Shown one piece after another: positions 63,446-64,000 of a stretch of DNA of 64,000 nucleotides. The stretch is from Rugalucina vietnamica (Eukaryota; Mollusca; Bivalvia; Lucinida; Lucinidae). The notes below the pieces were generated by a model. It was not told where the DNA came from, ran no database searches, and worked only from the letters and a program-made list of their open reading frames with translations. How positions within the stretch are numbered: position 1 is the stretch's first letter; every line of letters starts with the position of its first letter. Position numbers and translations under genes: made by a program. The stretch is taken from positions 29,971,778-30,035,777 of the forward strand of contig OZ024876.1 of the NCBI GenBank assembly GCA_964017185.1, given 5' to 3'.

Positions 63446-63679
63446 GAGCCGCTGCATGGGAAAACCAACAATCTGCAAATGGGAAAACAAAGACGCAGAT
63501 CAGCTTCGCAGTAACTGCGAAGCTGATCAGCGCCTTTGTTTTCGCTACATGGATAGTACAATCCCTCTTCTTCTTAAATCAGAAATTTCAAGCTTCTAGC
63601 TTTTTTCTGTGCATGTACAGGCTGGTTTGTGTCGGACCTGGTCGGAAACTGAAATTGTTGGTTTTCTCATGCGAAGGCT
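63446..63679 (+). mobile_element. Family A MITE copy 49, next to RRM exon 1
   Basis: Complete, perfect hairpin around CGCAGTAACTGCG; its right end is 7 nt from the donor of the exon at 63,687. Confidence 0.88.
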
Positions 63680-63686
63680 GATTTAC

Positions 63687-63763
63687 CTCCTGTTGGTGAC
63701 ATTACTGTTCATCATATTGACCTGGTGAACCGTCTGCTCCTTGAACAGCTCAAATAGTTCGCT
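63687..63763 (-). CDS. Tudor gene exon 1 seen: first part of RRM
   Basis: 77 nt, preceded by TTTCAG and followed by GTAAAT (minus strand). It reads SELFELFKEQTVHQVN..., matching the first helix and second strand of an RNA-recognition motif. It ends with two bases of a codon (AG), completed by the C that starts the next exon to give Ser just before the RNP1-like TYAFVTV. The 5' end of the gene, including the RNP2 strand, must lie to the right of the window or in an unseen exon. A family A MITE ends only 7 nt from the donor site. Confidence 0.8.
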
Positions 63764-63780
63764 CTGAAACAATACATTAC

Positions 63781-64000
63781 GAAAACTTGCTCATACAATA
63801 CACAGAGATTTTTTTCAGCCATAAAAATGGGAAATTTCAATGGAAAACATTTGATATTTTTCTTATTTTTGCACAAAACACTGATTGTGGGTACACGCCG
63901 AGGTAGTTCTAACGAGTACCCACAATCTATGTTTTGGATCAAAAATAAGAAATATAGGTATAACCTTGTAAACCCCAGTTTTACTAAATAAAAGTGGGGT
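63781..64000 (+). mobile_element. Family B MITE copy 11, cut by window end
   Basis: GAAAACTTGCTCATACAATA terminus 18 nt upstream of the RRM exon acceptor; runs past the right edge. Confidence 0.8.

Larger units (their letters stand above)
41474..63763 (-). other. RRM-Tudor gene (TDRD10-like), visible span
   Basis: Eight exons on the minus strand were found by reading coding segments flanked by AG and GT and then testing phase. From 5' to 3': 63,687-63,763, 62,160-62,332, 60,696-60,734, 56,618-57,018, 49,063-49,196, 47,346-47,497 or 47,142-47,293, and 41,474-41,562. Phases at successive junctions are 2, 1, 1, 0, 2, 1, and every junction joins without a stop. The product has an RRM, a low-complexity linker and an extended Tudor domain. 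Family knowledge: Tudor proteins bind symmetric dimethyl-arginine, typically in germ granules and the piRNA pathway, and RRM plus Tudor is the TDRD10 layout. The start codon (beyond 63,763) and the end are not seen. Introns are loaded with MITEs. Confidence 0.85.

Overview
The window is animal nuclear DNA: AT-rich, genes split into short exons with GT..AG junctions, and packed with short interspersed and tandem repeats. It contains no bacterial-type operons. The dominant repeats (GAGCC-ended hairpin MITEs, AGCTCACCTG-ended elements with long internal tandem units, GTCCCCCGCC-ended elements, tRNA-headed SINEs) are of a kind I associate with bivalve molluscs, probably heterodonts. That placement is inference from repeat style, not a species call.

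Host genes. A multi-exon gene on the minus strand runs from about 63.76 kb down to 41.47 kb. Its visible exons are two RRM exons, a 39-nt linker, a 401-nt exon with a Tyr/Gly/Ser-rich stretch, and exons that assemble an extended Tudor domain. Every exon junction agrees in reading phase. The Tudor core exon is present twice in tandem (47,346-47,497 and 47,142-47,293). Both copies are 152 nt, have the same phases, keep the D-Y-G-N core and are separated by only 52 nt, so they look like mutually exclusive exons. A second Tudor-family gene, on the plus strand, is cut by the left edge of the window (exons at 1-103 and 2,003-2,085). Its first visible exon is the same exon type. RRM plus Tudor is the TDRD10-like layout; Tudor proteins of this class read methyl-arginine marks, often on PIWI proteins.

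Mobile DNA. Between the two Tudor loci lies an uninterrupted 2,560-codon ORF (13,737-21,419) of a Helitron/Helentron rolling-circle transposon. Its parts are an N-terminal repeat block, a Cys protease-like domain resembling the herpesvirus tegument deubiquitinase fold, a basic repeat array, a Cys-rich domain, HUH Rep nuclease, PIF1-type helicase and C-terminal endonuclease/exonuclease/phosphatase domain. A decayed, rearranged relative lies just upstream (12,268-13,140).

Most of the remainder is repeats. Family A is a MITE of about 235 bp with an internal hairpin and AWWT-type target duplications; about 50 copies and fragments are listed. Family B is a palindromic MITE (11 copies). Families C, D and H carry internal tandem units; each D unit holds a promoter-like cassette. 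Family E is a third foldback family. There are also seven SINEs or SINE pieces, several TIR elements and at least eight minisatellites, including arrays of over 1 kb at 43.99-45.23 kb and 52.04-53.43 kb. Several family A copies abut Tudor-gene exons within 7-44 nt. A 742-bp unit at 32.16-33.84 kb is tandemly repeated and carries a small single-membrane-helix ORF in each copy.
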